46,803 nt of DNA from Saccoglossus kowalevskii. Lineage: Eukaryota; Hemichordata; Enteropneusta; Harrimaniidae. The stretch is from NCBI RefSeq assembly GCF_000003605.2, contig NW_003113961.1, forward strand, positions 117,613 to 164,415, in the 5' to 3' direction. The number at the start of each line of letters is the position of its first letter. The first letter of the stretch is position 1. The notes beneath the pieces are model-generated. The model did not search any database and had not been told where the DNA came from. It was given only the letters and a program-made list of their open reading frames with translations. Below, piece after piece: positions 1-15,775 of this stretch. Made by a program: the position numbers and the translations under genes.

Positions 1-712
1 CCTAACTAAGCAGTCAAGAGCCTGTCTCTGGGCTCTACCCAGCTTGGTAAGAGTCACAGGGTTTAGCCTAACTAAGCAGTCAAGAGCCTGTCTCGGGGCT
101 CTACCCGGCTTGTTAAGAGCCACAGGGTTTAGCCTAACTAAGCAGTCAAGAGCCTGTCTCAGGGCTCTACCCAGCTTGGTAAGAGTCACAGGGTTTAGCC
201 TAACTAACCAGTCAAGAGTCTGTCTCAGGGCTCTACCCGGCTTGTTAAGAGCCACAGGGTTTAGCCTAACTAAGCAGTCAAGAGCCTGTCTCTGGGCTCT
301 ACCCAGCTTGGTAAGAGTCACAGGGTTCTGCCCAACTAACCAGTCAAGAGCTTGTCTCGGGGCTCTACCCAGCTTGGTAAGAGTCACAGGGTTCTGCCCA
401 ACTAACCAGTCAAGAGCCTGTCTCAGGGCTCTACCCAGCTTGGTAAGAGCCACAGGGTTCTGCCCAACTAACCAGTCAAGAGCCTGTCTCAGGGCTCTAC
501 CCAACCAAAAGACTTTCTCAGGGCTATACTCCATTTTGTAAGAGCCACAGAGTTCTGCTGAACTAACCAGTCAAGAGCCTGTCTCAGGGCTATACTCCAT
601 TTCGTAAGAGCCACAGAGTTCTGCTGAACTAACCAGTCAAGATTGTCTCAGAGCTCTGGCCAGCTGATTGAGAGCCAATACAGGTTTCTGCCCAGCTGGG
701 TCAAGAACCTGA
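1..712. repeat. 66-bp tandem repeat array
   Basis: The left edge opens inside a tandem array with a 66-base period; the marker CAGTCAAGAG recurs at 11, 77 and so on. About eight well-kept units run to roughly 510, followed by diverged units with GTTCTGCTGAAC to about 712. The period is a multiple of three, so one plus-strand frame stays open from 44 to 541 and encodes a 22-residue repeat (for example VRVTGFSLTKQSRACLGALP). The array is cut by the window edge, so its full length and whether it belongs to a gene are unknown. I treat it as a minisatellite; a repeat-containing exon is possible but has no flanking splice or domain support. Confidence 0.9.
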
Positions 713-1074
713 TGCTAAACAGACACAACAACCATCACTAATTTCTAAGACATATACTAAGTCTGTCCTTGAAGCTTTTTGAGAAAAATTGAGATTTTCT
801 TTTTTACAAAGCATACAATGTACCAACAGGCTGCATTGAATTGTCAACACAATACATGCAATGTACACAGAAAGAAATGTACAATGATTTACTAGCTTGA
901 TGGTCAACATGATCAAAACATTTTTGAGTCGGTCTCCGCTTTCATTCAAATTATCAAAAATCCTAGTATTTTGCTCTAATATTATTTCACAGCCTGTTCC
1001 ATGTTTGTACATTTAAACATCACAAAAGTATTAATACTAAGCACCGTTTTTATGCAGAAAGGATAAGAACTCAC
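713..1074. other. Non-coding stretch, possible intron
   Basis: AT-rich sequence between the 66-bp array and the minus-strand exon ending at 1075. If the minus-strand gene continues leftward, this is its intron. A minus-strand segment at 707-771 is open in a compatible phase (ASRTDLVYVLEISD), but its splice sites are weak and it was not called. Confidence 0.4.
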
Positions 1075-3088
1075 CACTGCCTAGATACTGTACATTGGCT
1101 TCATGCTGTGGGGTCACTGACTCAATATAAAGGGCACTATTCACATGTTGTTTTCTTCGATTATTCATTGCATTAAAAACTGGTTTAGGCGAGCTGCAAA
1201 GAAATGGTAACCAAGTTTATATACTCATCCTTAATAATTACTAGTAATAATGGTAATCTGTATAGATGATGGCAATTGCCATTAATGAATGGTATACATT
1301 GGGTTTATTCAATAGGCAAAATGTTGGCTCCAAAGTTTCTGATACAATGAATTATAATGCTGATATGATGTATGTATTTGTCCAAATGTGTGTGCTTCTT
1401 TTTACCATGATATGAAATGAACAAAGCTGAGACGAAGGTGAACTACAAACTTCTCTTGAAGAGCTTATACTTCATCAATCAAACACAGAAAATTATACTC
1501 GTCAGATAGATTTTAAAATGAGATGCATCTTGGTATTTGAACTCGGTGTGTTCCCAGAATAACATTTATTTAATGCTGGTCCATTTGTGTGGGCTTCTCA
1601 AAAGTTCAAAACAATTTTTTTTTCATCCTTTTTCACAACTGCTATAATAGAATTTAGTAAAACTAAGATCTGACTTTCACTTTGCAAATACCATAAAGTT
1701 TAAAAATAACAAATACATTATGAATGACCCTTTAAGTGACTTTGACAGATTTATGAATGGTATTTGAAAGCGATGAATGAACATCCATGAAATGGATACA
1801 GGTAATCAAGGTCATCAAAAGGTCAGTTGAACATTATTGAAAAGGTTATCAGTATGACCATTCCTGTTCTCTTTAGGCACATGGTGATCAGACATTTGTC
1901 AGTCTTGGAATTTTATCCACAAAATATTTCAATTTTTTTCAAAATCAGTGTTTTTTAGAGTGAAACTGAGAAAGATATATTCCTCATAGCTCTAATTAAC
2001 ATCAAATTAACTAGTGGAATTTTGTTGTACTGATTATTTTATTATTCATACTTTATTTTAGCTGGAATTATTTTTCGCTAAAAAGACTTTTTTGGTGTTT
2101 TGTACAGAATTTATTTTCACTGAATTTTGACGTGTTGAATGTAAAGTTATAGGACAAAAGGTATATTCACTGGATTTTATTTTCACGGAATCATTGCTTC
2201 AGCTTCAAAATTAGTTACAAGTGAAAAATAAAGTATTTTACATTAATGCAATTAGGAAAATTTTCTAGTTTACAGAATTACACGATTACATAAATATAGC
2301 CAATTTATATGCAATCCTGAATTTGAAAAATAACTCAACTCAATCAGTGGCGACATTTCAGCAATACCCGGTAATAGTTTATTTAAAAATTTTTTACAAA
2401 CTCAGCAAGTGGTGTCTCAAGTGGGAAATGATTTATATAATTATAATAATTTTTAATTAAAGTTTTGCTCTAATTTATTTGGCATGTTACCAAGAGGTCA
2501 AGGCTTGGAAAGCAGGGCCTTTATAACAATTGGTCTAGCCTCAGTCTCTCTATCACTCTATGATAAAAGGACTGTGGTCCAGCACCTTATTTTTGTCATG
2601 TCTATAATTTAATTTTTATTTCAACATTGGTTTGTTTTGTCTTCTGTGACAAATATATTTTTTATTTTATATTTTTATATTTCCCTGTATTCCAATATTA
2701 ATTTTAACAGTAAGTTGGCATGAACATTAAGTGAGGGATAATCTATATTGGCAGGGTATAATGATTTTACAGCTAGTGTATAACTTTAGCGTTTAAGAGA
2801 CGTCCAATTTGTAAAAGTAACAGTATATGAATTGTGTATATGCCACACCACGTGTAATAAGGTCACATGTGTACCATTGGAGATTAAGACTACCACACAG
2901 ATACAGTTACTAAAATACTAGATATTTCCAAGTTGGTACATTATATACTGTAAGGTTCTTGTATACGGTTGCCGGGCTTTCGAATGTAAAGTAGTGAAAT
3001 TGGTCACCGTCCCCGGATAACGTGCTTTACGATAAATTTCGGCAGAATTGATTGTGCCAGAGACTGAGCCACGCGTAAATAAAGACAT
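1075..3088 (-). CDS. Unrecognised protein, first two exons (partial)
   Basis: Two exons on the minus strand look like the 5' part of a gene. Exon 1 starts at ATG 3088, preceded by GCCACC, a near-perfect Kozak context, and encodes MSLFTRGSVSGTINSAEIYR followed by KARYPGTVTNF. It ends at a GT donor with its low end at either 2949 or 2967; both leave phase 2. Exon 2 is 1075-1193, with a TTTGCAG acceptor and a GTGAGT donor. In the matching phase it is open throughout (SPKPVFNAMNNRRKQ...SALYIESVTPQHEANVQ). The exons are clearly more GC-rich than the surrounding DNA, and CpG-containing sequence at 3300-3620 could be the promoter. No domain, signal peptide or membrane segment is visible. I do not recognise the family. 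The remaining exons lie left of 1075 or outside the window. Confidence 0.55.
1194..2948 (-). other. Intron of the unrecognised minus-strand gene
   Basis: About 1.75 kb of AT-rich DNA between the two minus-strand exons. It contains one interspersed inverted-repeat element (2047-2243) and otherwise no gene or repeat that I can recognise. Confidence 0.45.
2047..2243 (+). mobile_element. MITE-like element, CTGTAAA family (copy 1)
   Basis: About 200 bases related to copies at 39129, 41464 and 41899. Shared blocks in order are TTTATTTTAGCTGGAATTA, TTCGCTRAAAAGA, TTTATTTTCACTGA, GTTGAATGTAAA and a GTATTTTACA end. The termini are inverted relative to one another, as in short non-autonomous DNA transposons. 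There is no coding capacity. The ends of this copy are degraded, so its boundaries are approximate. Confidence 0.65.
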
Positions 3089-4025
3089 GGTGGCGAGCAC
3101 GGCTTGAAAACCTCATGGGAATTCCATCAATTCTATGTCTAATATAACATAGCGTTAATAGAAGTTATTATCTGCAAATGTTGAAATTTATTTTAACAAT
3201 GTTGTTACCCGGGTGGCAATCTTACCTTACGTTATTTGAATGGCCATTAATAATGTCCTTGCGGTTGGTAGTATCTCGGTCTGAACTCTCCAACTGTTGT
3301 TGCGATATACCTATGTAAAGTAAGCACAAAACCGCTTAAACATGGGGTAGAAACGTAAATTTTTCAGCATTCTTATTAACGGCGCCCGGTCAACGTCACA
3401 CGGGTTGTATTTAGACATTAAACTTACCCCTTCTGCTGTCGATGCGTAGTTTACTAGCAGGTCTGGGTAGCGAGTACATCACTCCACTTCATAAATTGCG
3501 ATATTAAACGCGTCTGCGCATCCATTTGCGCAAGCCGGTATCTTGAAACCGCTTATGCCGACAGCTTTTTGAACATCGGGTATCTCGGGTAGTCGCGGAA
3601 CATTAGTCCAACTATCTACTATCTGCAACAAACTATCTGTTTTCCTTATTATATTTTCTACGTATTATATTTACTATATTTACTTGCTTTAAACTATCCT
3701 TGTTTAAATTAGAATAACTCAGATCAAGAAGGAAATTTATTTGGAAAATGCTAATTTGTATTAAGTTAAGTAGGCCTTTTGCGACATTAAATTGCTGTGT
3801 AAGCACAACAATCTACGCAGTATGAAAACGTGGGTCAAAATTGGAAAAGTAAGGGGATTAAATGGTAATCAGCGTAAAATAAAGATTAAATTGTTTATTC
3901 TTGGAAAGACATATACATATACTTTTGAAATAAATCTATTGTTTATTGTATTCTTTGACTTTTGTTACAGTTAGTGAAGTGATGAAGTGAATTGATGAAC
4001 ATTTTTTACCTTTCTGTACTAGTCC
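3089..4025. promoter_or_regulatory. Putative promoter region of the minus-strand gene
   Basis: The DNA upstream of ATG 3088 (reading leftward) has several CpG-containing patches at about 3210-3620, such as GGCGCCCGG and GATGCGCAGACGCG, against an AT-rich background. This fits a metazoan promoter. No TATA box was assigned. The rest, 3640-4025, is AT-rich with nothing recognisable. Confidence 0.3.
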
Positions 4026-4096
4026 GCACTGCTGGTGTAGTGGTAGCATGTAAGATTCCCATTCTTGCGAGCCGGGTTCGATTCCCGGGTAGTGCA
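4026..4096 (+). tRNA. tRNA-Gly (anticodon CCC), copy 1
   Basis: A complete 71-base cloverleaf without encoded CCA. The acceptor arm GCACTGC pairs with GTAGTGC (one G-T at pair 6), with discriminator A. The D stem is GTGT/GCAT with loop AGTGGTA. The anticodon stem TAAGA/TCTTG encloses the loop TTCCCAT, giving anticodon CCC, which reads GGG glycine codons. The T arm is CCGGG-TTCGATT-CCCGG. The internal A box (TGGTGTAGTGG) and B box (GGTTCGATTCC) are intact. A run of ten T follows immediately at 4097, a good RNA polymerase III terminator. It is probably functional. Confidence 0.95.
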
Positions 4097-4495
4097 TTTT
4101 TTTTTTCTTTCCTGCTTTTTGAATGCAGCATATGTAGTAAATAATTCCAGCACAGCCACCATAGACCAGCAACACTTTATCGTTTAACAACTTGAATTAT
4201 TATAGTATTGAAAAGAATTCTTTATTAACACCGTAAATATCATAGTGTAATGTAAACTTACTTGGAAAGATACGAACTACAATTCGAATACTTAATTTCT
4301 TCAAAATAATGAACAGAATTACTACAGTCATTTAGCTGATATAAGGCATATATATTTATAGGTATGTTATCATAACTTTTGGTCATGTGACCCATTGTTC
4401 TGGTTGTACTTTTATTAATGTGATTCGCCATGAGAAAACGTTATCCCATATAAATCTAAATGGCACGATTGCAAATGTGGGAATACAAATTTGAA

Positions 4496-4566
4496 TGCAC
4501 TGCCCGGGAATCGAACCCGGCTCGCAAGAATGGGAATCTTACATGCTACCACTACACCAGCAGTGC
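4496..4566 (-). tRNA. tRNA-Gly (anticodon CCC), copy 2
   Basis: The same 71-base tRNA on the opposite strand, facing copy 1 across about 400 bases. It differs from copy 1 at one acceptor base (3' arm GCAGTGC instead of GTAGTGC), which turns the G-T pair into G-C. The anticodon loop, D arm and T arm are identical. No T run of four or more follows directly, only ATTTG about eight bases downstream, so termination may be weaker. About 130 bases of its downstream flank are shared with copy 3. Confidence 0.93.
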
Positions 4567-5299
4567 TGACGAGTTTTAATTTGGAACAGTCAATTAACAA
4601 TTAATGCTCGATCTTTAACAGACATTACGCGAACGAGGACAATCCTAAACCTGTAGCTGGCGAATCCAGAAATTCGGTGGTGCCCGCTCCTATTGACGTG
4701 ACTGAGGGTGGGTTGGGTTTGTCAATTGATTTATCATCTTTTTTTTTGCGGGCTGAAGGGGGCGCCTCCCTCTAAATCCGCACGTGTAGCTGACCATGTA
4801 ACTTCTTTGTTTAGCCCCATGTATTGACCATAGTGCCTATCTTCATGATTTTACCTACAATGTTTCCAAGATACTCGTCAAACGACGGTATTGTAAATTG
4901 TAAATCACCACTATCAGAATTAAAGGCGTTACATTGTCACACGGTAATTCGCAAGTAGATTCATTTCGAGAAGAAACACCCAAATTTAACTAAATTTGTT
5001 CAATTTTGGTGGTGAGGATTTATAGCAACAAAAATAATTCATCACAGCATAGACCCTCTGTTAGAGGGTCTATGATCACAGCCACATATTGGAGAAGGGT
5101 CACTAGACGCAAGAATTGGAACGTACGCGTATGGAAGCCGTACTCGAATTCTCAGTTTGTCTGCCTTCGTAAATATGTATATTTATTTTAAAGCCCTTTG
5201 CAAAGCGCTGTTGGTAGAACTATTTTCTATTTATATTTTGTTGCATTCCTTTTAAATTAGGGGCTCACCAATAGAACTACACATACAGGAATAAATCAA
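4567..5299. other. Intergenic, with a perfect 12-bp-arm palindrome
   Basis: No gene was recognised here. The one notable structure is the inverted repeat at 5048-5074 (see separate entry). A moderately GC-rich patch lies at 4640-4790. Confidence 0.5.
5041..5081. repeat. Perfect hairpin flanked by 7-bp direct repeats
   Basis: The arms CATAGACCCTCT and AGAGGGTCTATG (12 bp, no mismatch) enclose a three-base GTT loop at 5048-5074. The hairpin is bordered by ATCACAG on both sides (5041-5047 and 5075-5081). It resembles either a tiny inserted palindrome with target duplication or a fold-back replication error. It is not obviously a terminator. Confidence 0.75.
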
Positions 5300-6024
5300 T
5301 TAGAAGTAGAAAACCACGTGACTGAAAGTACAAACAATCAATGAGGAATTGGAGTAGAAAACCACGTGACTGAAAGTACAAACAATCAATGAGGAATTGG
5401 AGTAGAAAACCACGTGACTGAAAGTACAAACAATCAATGAGGAATTGGAGTAGAAAACCACGTGACTGAAAGTACAAACAATCAATGAGGAATTGGAGTA
5501 GAAAACCACGTGACTGAAAGTACAAACAATCAATGAGGAATTGGAGTAGAAAACCACGTGACTGAAAGTACAAACAATCAATGAGGAATTGGAGTAGAAA
5601 ACCACGTGACTGAAAGTACAAACAATCAATGAGGAATTGGAGTAGAAAACCACGTGACTGAAAGTACAAACAATCAATGAGGAATTGGAGTAGAAAACCA
5701 CGTGACTGAAAGTACAAACAATCAATGAGGAATTGGAGTAGAAAACCACGTGACTGAAAGTACAAACAATCAATGAGGAATTGGAGTAGAAAACCACGTG
5801 ACTGAAAGTACAAACAATCAATGAGGAATTGGAGTAGAAAACCACGTGACTGAAAGTACAAACAATCAATGAGGAATTGGAGTAGAAAACCACGTGACTG
5901 AAAGTACAAACAATCAATGAGGAATTGGAGTAGAAAACCACGTGACTGAAAGTACAAACAATCAATGAGGAATTGGAGTAGAAAACCACGTGTCTGAAAG
6001 TACAAACACTCAATGAGGAATTGT
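5300..6024. repeat. 48-bp tandem repeat array with E-boxes, 15 copies
   Basis: Fifteen 48-base units, nearly identical to one another; only the first and last units show substitutions. Every unit contains CCACGTGAC or, in the last, CCACGTGTC, so the palindromic E-box CACGTG recurs every 48 bases. Because 48 is a multiple of three and the unit lacks stops in two minus frames, open frames of 237 and 242 codons arise (16-residue repeats such as YFQSRGFLLQFLIDCL). These are best read as by-products of the repeat. The homogeneity implies recent expansion or active homogenisation. Confidence 0.95.
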
Positions 6025-7202
6025 TTAAAGATGTTATCTATTTTTCTACAAAGTTCAACATTGTGGTCCTAGCTGGTGACGTCCGAGTCCAAAAGAGAAA
6101 ATAACAGTTCATTGCCCTTGGAGATATCTTTCCACATGTTCAATTCATTATTACTCAGTAAGGTATGTTTGATTTGTTGAATAAGTCTTGTATTGTAGCA
6201 ATTCGCTGTGTTGCGCGGATCGCGTGGACGGCTTTCATGCTGTCTGCATGTACTAAGCTCAGTTATTAAGCATCCTTTTGACATGTAAGATTATTTTTAT
6301 TATGTATTTTTTAATATTATATGAATAAAAATAATCATAAAGAACAAAAAAGGTGTATTTGAATTTATTCATCATAATTTCCCTCTGGCTGGAAAAAGCG
6401 TCACATTTCAAGATAAAGATTTCCATTTTAAAAATGGTTCAAGAAGTTTAGACAATTTTGAGGTATCTTTTTCTTTGTTTTGAATATCATGTAGAGTATG
6501 TTTTCCTTCCAATTGACAATATCTTGCACAACTTTTTTGTTTGTACATATATTATAATGGTTACTACGTTTTAATACCCAATACCTTTTCTTTTGGCATA
6601 ACCGTTTATAATATATTTTTTAATCTGTTTTCCATTGTTACAAGTCCAAGATCACTAAGTATTGCTTCATTCGCTGTGGTTTGTAAAACTGATATAGGCC
6701 ATAACAAATACTAGCAAAGCGCAAAATATAAGCATGTTCTCGGATAATTCGCCATAAAAATAATCAATTAAGTGAGAAGGTAAGTGGAATAACATTGCAG
6801 GAAAAAACTAACATACTTAGTATGCATTTAAAAAGACGACCCTTACTTTGTTGCCTCATTTCGTATACGTAGTTGGGCATGAGCAGACACAATCTATCGA
6901 ACTTTGTGAATATTTAATCTGCTATTATTTTTGTGAATTCTTTCCACCAGCATTTGACAGAACTCGGCTTGTGTCGCGGATGGTTCGGATCCAAGAAGCG
7001 GATTGAAATGGGTCAGTTTTCGGCTCGTACCCCCCAAAGCGTTCGGGCGTAGTTTTCGTCCTTTTAAACATATAAAAGCCAATATGCATGTTTCAGGTAT
7101 ATATTCAGAATATTCAAAGGGAAATGGCCTCTAGTTGGCCTTTAGAATGACGTAAACCAGCATGTTTATGCAATCGACAAAGACGTGTGCCTGAGTGATG
7201 GC
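6025..7202. other. Intergenic, nothing recognised
   Basis: AT-rich DNA without a supported gene. A minus-strand open stretch at 6894-7082 overlaps a locally GC-richer patch (6960-7070) but has no splice sites or family resemblance that I can name. Confidence 0.4.
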
Positions 7203-7923
7203 TGTAATGTCATGAATTTGTTTTCGCGTATCTCTTGACCGACTTAATTAGTTGATTATTAGCGAATTGCTGTGTTATGTCTGTCATCGTGTAGGCCTAT
7301 TTGAAGTTTTGGACGGAACTTGGCTCAGTGGTTTGGAACTAATTACAAGATACCGTCGCTATTCTGACATCCGTAGTTATTAATGTAGTGAACGATTAAT
7401 CAAAAGATATGACGTATTCAGTACTTAGTGTGATTGGCTTTATGATTGAAGGTTACGCCTTAGAGTCTTTTTACTGTTTTGTAATTGGTTAGAGTTTTGA
7501 AAATGAATAAAGAGAGTTTGAGTTGGTCTTTGACGAACACAGCACGACAGACGCAGTAGAGAGAGAGAGCAGTCCTGGGCAGTCGAGAGTCCGAGAGAGT
7601 CCAGGGGCGAGCCTTGAGGCAGTCCAGTCTTGGGCTAGTCTTGGTTCAGCCTTGCGAGAGTCTTGGGGATCTTTTCCCCAGGGCGCTGTGTCTTATAGAG
7701 TGCTCGATTGACCGACTAAGACGAGAGCTGAAGCGTATTTCGTTGTGTGTGCCTTATTTGACTGTAAAGTTAAAGTGACTTTCCCGATCCCGTACCTCAA
7801 GGGGACGAGATATAGAGACGAGACGAGATCCCCCTGACAAGTGTGGAGAACCCGAGAGAAAGAGAGATTTCCCCCTGATAGTAACACGGCTTGTCAGCGT
7901 TGTTAGACCGGGGGGGGGTTACA
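7203..7923 (+). mobile_element. Possible solo LTR
   Basis: A 721-base block that starts TGTAATG and ends GGGTTACA, so it has the TG...CA ends and short inverted TGTAA/TTACA termini of retroviral-type LTRs. It contains an AATAAA signal at 7506 followed by a GC-richer, GAGA-rich segment (7555-7870), as in an R-U5 part. No adjacent primer-binding site, gag or pol was seen, and no target-site duplication could be matched, so this is tentative. The open frame at 7523-7711 within it is not convincing as protein. Confidence 0.3.
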
Positions 7924-8379
7924 GCTAAAACATCATTCTGACGTGCAAATGTGAGCCATATATGCTACACAACCATGTCACGTGAAAACGCTTTATTTCC
8001 TCCTAAATGTGTAGACACCAAAACAAAATCTTTACAGATTGTGAAAAAACAATATTCTATTCTATTTATAGTCCAAAACATGGGATATGGTTCCGATGAT
8101 AAAATATACAAGCTGAATTTTGAATGAATCCTTGTGTAATGTCATCAGAGCAACAAATCTCGTTAATTGGTTATATACATGTAAACCCTTGGACGAAAGT
8201 TACATCCGTGTGTGTGCTGGTCACAATTCGCTAAACTTGATTTTAAAAATCGTAGTTTTCAGATTTAGATGTTATGCCTGGTGCCACGGCCACCGTGCTG
8301 GTACCTACCAGTAAAACATGTTAGAATAATCCGTAGAAGCGTATTAAATATTATGTGATTGTGCTTTTATGTTATGTCG
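7924..8379. other. Intergenic, nothing recognised
   Basis: AT-rich sequence upstream of the third tRNA gene. I see no gene, repeat or convincing regulatory element. Confidence 0.4.
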
Positions 8380-8450
8380 GCACTGCTGGTGTAGTGGTAG
8401 CATGTAAGATTCCCATTCTTGCGAGCCGGGTTCGATTCCCGGGTAGTGCA
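8380..8450 (+). tRNA. tRNA-Gly (anticodon CCC), copy 3
   Basis: A 71-base tRNA identical to copy 1 (acceptor GCACTGC/GTAGTGC, anticodon CCC in loop TTCCCAT, T loop TTCGATT). A TTTT tract lies about ten bases downstream, within ATAATTTTATT. The following 130 bases share blocks with the downstream flank of copy 2, including ACATTTGCAATCGTGCCATT, GGATAACG, and CAATGGGTC followed by ACCAAAAGTT. The tRNA was therefore copied together with its 3' flank. Confidence 0.95.
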
Positions 8451-9194
8451 TTAATAATTTTATTCCGACATTTGCAATCGTGCCATTTAAAGACTCAAAC
8501 GTTTAGCGTTATTATATCGGATAACGTACAACAAGAGCAATGGGTCGCATAACCAAAAGTTGTGTTATCCCCAATTAACGACATTTATAAACATACTATT
8601 ATTGGATACACGTTATAATTCTTATTTCAAAGTTACGCAATATCGAATTTCCGTTGTTGCGTTTTCCCAATTTGTAAAATTACAATAAATTAATAATAAC
8701 TTCTTTACCCCATTTAATCTTTAAGATGAAAGTATGATATTTTAATTAGACAGCATAGTAATATAGCATATAGGTTTAAATACTGTCCTGGGGTTACTGA
8801 CCTGACATGAGTGTGACTTTGCAATCCCCCAGAACAAACTGTGACGGGATGATATACAAGTAACGCGTACAGCTCAGCGTTGGGGGCGCACACTCAATAA
8901 CAAGATGGCGATTTGTGATGTAGCCATGAAGTAGCTTTTAGTATCCAATGTCCAATGTTTGCAGGTGAGACTAATGCGTCACACTGCACTGTCACTCTTT
9001 CAATTGTTGATTGATTACGTTTAAGAATAACACGTGGCCCGATGACACAGACATCGGATTAACTTTGATTTCCAGTCTGCGCCGTAACTGACCACCACCT
9101 GACATTTGCTGGATTTTCCCGAGTCCGTCGCCTGAAATTAACTTTACCAACCAGATGAATTCTAATTGTAACTCGCTCCGATACTACTCCTAAA
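8451..9194 (+). promoter_or_regulatory. Upstream region of METTL26, with a YY1-like site
   Basis: This is the interval before the METTL26 start codon. The first 130 bases are the duplicated tRNA flank. At 8880-8930 there is a GC-rich patch with GGGGGCGCAC and then CAAGATGGCGAT, which matches the AAGATGGCG core of YY1 sites often found at metazoan transcription starts. A transcription start near here is an inference. Confidence 0.35.
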
Positions 9195-14843
<5,649 letters not shown>

Positions 14844-15264
14844 CAAACTTCGCAGTCCTATCCAGCTGCACTGCCACATTGTGCCTCGTGATAAGTGCCT
14901 ACATAAGATGTATTTTGTGTTGGAAAGCAATAGTGTACTACAGCTGCAATGTGTGTTTGAAGCACTTACTGTCATACTGCCCTCTATGGCAGATGGCAGA
15001 ACATTATCTGGACACTGGCAATGCTGTCTGTATTTGTGTTTTTAAGTGGATCTATTGAATAATGTATTATTTTTAGAATGGATGGTTCGATTCATATTGT
15101 GTGTGTTTTGTATCTATTGATTTATCAGGTAATTTAATTATGAAGTCTTTTTTTTCTGTATCATGCTTTATGGTAATTTGTCGTTCTTTGCATATATATG
15201 ATAAAGCCAAGAGTACATGACCTCTTCTGTGATATAAAGTCCGACCACAGATGTTATATCTAAC
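14844..15264. other. METTL26 3' flank
   Basis: The 3' UTR and downstream DNA of METTL26. No clear AATAAA immediately after the stop was assigned, and no other gene was recognised. Confidence 0.4.
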
Positions 15265-15392
15265 TTAAAGGGCGGTGGTCGTCCCGCAGCATCCTGTTTG
15301 AAATGGAACTCATAGTGATGTACAAAGCACATGCACATTGTTTGTTTACATGAAATTCGAACACACGATGTGCATTGATCATCGACCTTTAA
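15265..15392. mobile_element. MITE, TTAA-flanked TIR family (copy 1)
   Basis: A 128-base element bounded by TTAA on both sides. The inner ends are inverted: AAGGGCGGTGGTCGTC on the left, AAGGTCGATGATCAAT reading inward from the right. The same terminal motif is found at 22509 and 46439. There is no coding capacity. TTAA targets are typical of piggyBac-type transposons, but the family assignment is inference. Confidence 0.65.
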
Positions 15393-15775
15393 TATCTATT
15401 GCTCATAACGTCTTTAGATATATATTATGTTTGAGGAAGATTTTCATACTTTCAGGGAGTTCTGCTTAAATTTCTTTTCGGGAAAAGTGCACCACGTACC
15501 TAATTTCAAGTACAATATTCTATGATTTACTATGCCATGCGTGAATGTAGTACAAGTGTACATGAGTGATATACCTGGAAGTATTTATGAAAACAAAAAG
15601 ATTTGACTTGATCTAAGTTGGGTCAGATTTGGAAACAGGACATAATAAATTTGATTGAGTTGACCTTGGTTATTCCTACTTGTGCATGTTAAATTATTGC
15701 ACACTGATGCACATAGAAAATCTCATACTAAACCACAAATCTAAGTCACTTGGATTATGAGATATATAGTAATTC

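Noticed and set aside
5277-6013. Two long minus-strand open frames (242 and 237 codons) over the 48-bp array
   Set aside because: They exist only because the repeat unit is a multiple of three and lacks stops in two frames. Having two overlapping frames equally open argues against coding, and there is no domain, signal or splice context.
4026-8450. tRNA-derived SINEs
   Set aside because: All three copies keep a perfect cloverleaf, anticodon and A/B boxes, and there is no shared SINE body or A-rich tail. Only copies 2 and 3 share a flank.
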